DNA of 6,452 nucleotides from Methanobacteriaceae archaeon. GTDB taxonomy: Archaea; Methanobacteriota; Methanobacteria; Methanobacteriales; Methanobacteriaceae. This document shows positions 6,021 through 6,452 of this stretch, piece after piece. The notes below the pieces were generated by a model. That model was not told where the DNA came from. It worked only from the letters and a program-made list of their open reading frames with translations, and did not search any database. Each line of letters opens with the position of its first letter. Position 1 is the first letter of the stretch. Location: the NCBI GenBank assembly GCA_900769095.1, contig CAAGFH010000031.1:1-6452 (forward strand), read 5' to 3'. Both the position numbers and the translations under genes were made by a program.

Positions 6021-6452
6021 ATGAAAAAAAGATATGAAATTGCCGGACAAGTAATGGGCTTTTTTGAATCTTTTAAAGGTTCAAGACCTGCTATTGACAA
6101 TAATAGAATACTTATTGTTAGGGGAAGAACTAGAAAAACCATCCCTTTAGACAAATTTGATTCAAAACTTAGCGAAGTGGGAGAACTCCTCGGAGGAACC
6201 GAGTTAGATAAAGACTCCGAAAAAATTGCTGAAATATTACAATCAGGAGACAAACACATCAAAGAAAGTGAAGGTCAAACCAATACTATTGATGAACATG
6301 GATTTAGCAGAATGCAAGAAGAACTTGAATCCATGGGACTTGTAGTAGATTACAAAGTATTTGAACTTAAAGGATTTGATGTAATCGTCGCTATCTGGCA
6401 AGATAAAAATGAACTTCCACCATTATACGTAGAAGTTACTGTTTCAGAACAC
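6021..6452 (+). CDS. conserved-looking methanogen protein of unknown function (3' end outside window)
   Basis: The open frame has 144 codons with no stop before the window ends, so the true length is unknown. I do not recognise a functional family with certainty; it recalls small methanogen-only proteins of the DUF2120 kind, but this is a weak memory match. The protein starts MKKRYEIAGQVMGFFESFKGSRPA, followed by a strand-like RILIVRGRTRKTIPL at about 30-44. A charged, probably helical middle (about 45-110) follows, then strand-like VVDYKVFELKGFDVIVAIWQ at about 111-130. It looks soluble and cytosolic, with no signal peptide, membrane helix or cysteine. The ribosome signal is weak (AGG at 6008-6010 overlapping the mptA stop, and GGT at 6015-6017). 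The 11-nt gap and shared strand suggest an operon with mptA, hinting at but not proving a link to pterin or methanopterin synthesis. Confidence 0.8.
   Translation, partial: MKKRYEIAGQVMGFFESFKGSRPAIDNNRILIVRGRTRKTIPLDKFDSKLSEVGELLGGTELDKDSEKIAEILQSGDKHIKESEGQTNTIDEHGFSRMQEELESMGLVVDYKVFELKGFDVIVAIWQDKNELPPLYVEVTVSEH

Noticed and set aside
5969..6262. 97-codon minus-strand open frame
   Set aside because: Antisense to the mptA end and the following gene; the plus-strand gene has better spacing and start and stays open to the window end.

Overview
The window looks like an ordinary chromosomal stretch from a low-GC methanogenic archaeon, most likely a Methanobrevibacter-type member of the Methanobacteriales. 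The main clue is a full-length MptA, the archaeal Fe(II)-dependent GTP cyclohydrolase that opens methanopterin synthesis. An archaeal Trm1, an NcsA/TtuA-like tRNA thiolase, an archaeal Lrp/AsnC regulator, AT-rich TATA-type promoters and GGTGA-type ribosome sites agree with this. No identification below this level is possible from the sequence alone.

Left part (1-1860): the 3' end of a CaCA-family cation/Ca2+ exchanger runs off the left edge. It overlaps, tail to tail by 42 bp, a minus-strand PP-loop tRNA 2-thiolation enzyme. That enzyme is divergent from a small MTH1187/YkoF-type thiamine-binding protein, sharing a short AT-rich promoter region. A hairpin with T-runs on both sides separates the small gene from the next, convergent gene.

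Middle (1842-4221): a minus-strand DegT/DnrJ/EryC1/StrS sugar aminotransferase, probably starting at GTG 2948, is divergent from trm1. Their shared intergenic region carries a perfect 11-bp inverted repeat.

Right part (4222-6452): an Lrp/AsnC regulator is preceded by two inverted repeats, one directly before its start, and followed by a strong hairpin/T-run terminator. Then come mptA and, 11 nt behind it, a conserved-looking gene of unknown function that runs off the right edge and is probably cotranscribed with mptA.

Functional themes are tRNA modification (s2U-type thiolation and m2,2G26), C1-carrier cofactor synthesis, glycan precursor synthesis and ion transport. I found no mobile element, CRISPR array, structural RNA gene or defence-like cluster, and no undescribed multi-gene system. 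The points most worth following are the missing N-terminal zinc finger of the tRNA thiolase, the candidate autoregulatory operator of the Lrp gene, and the unknown gene behind mptA.
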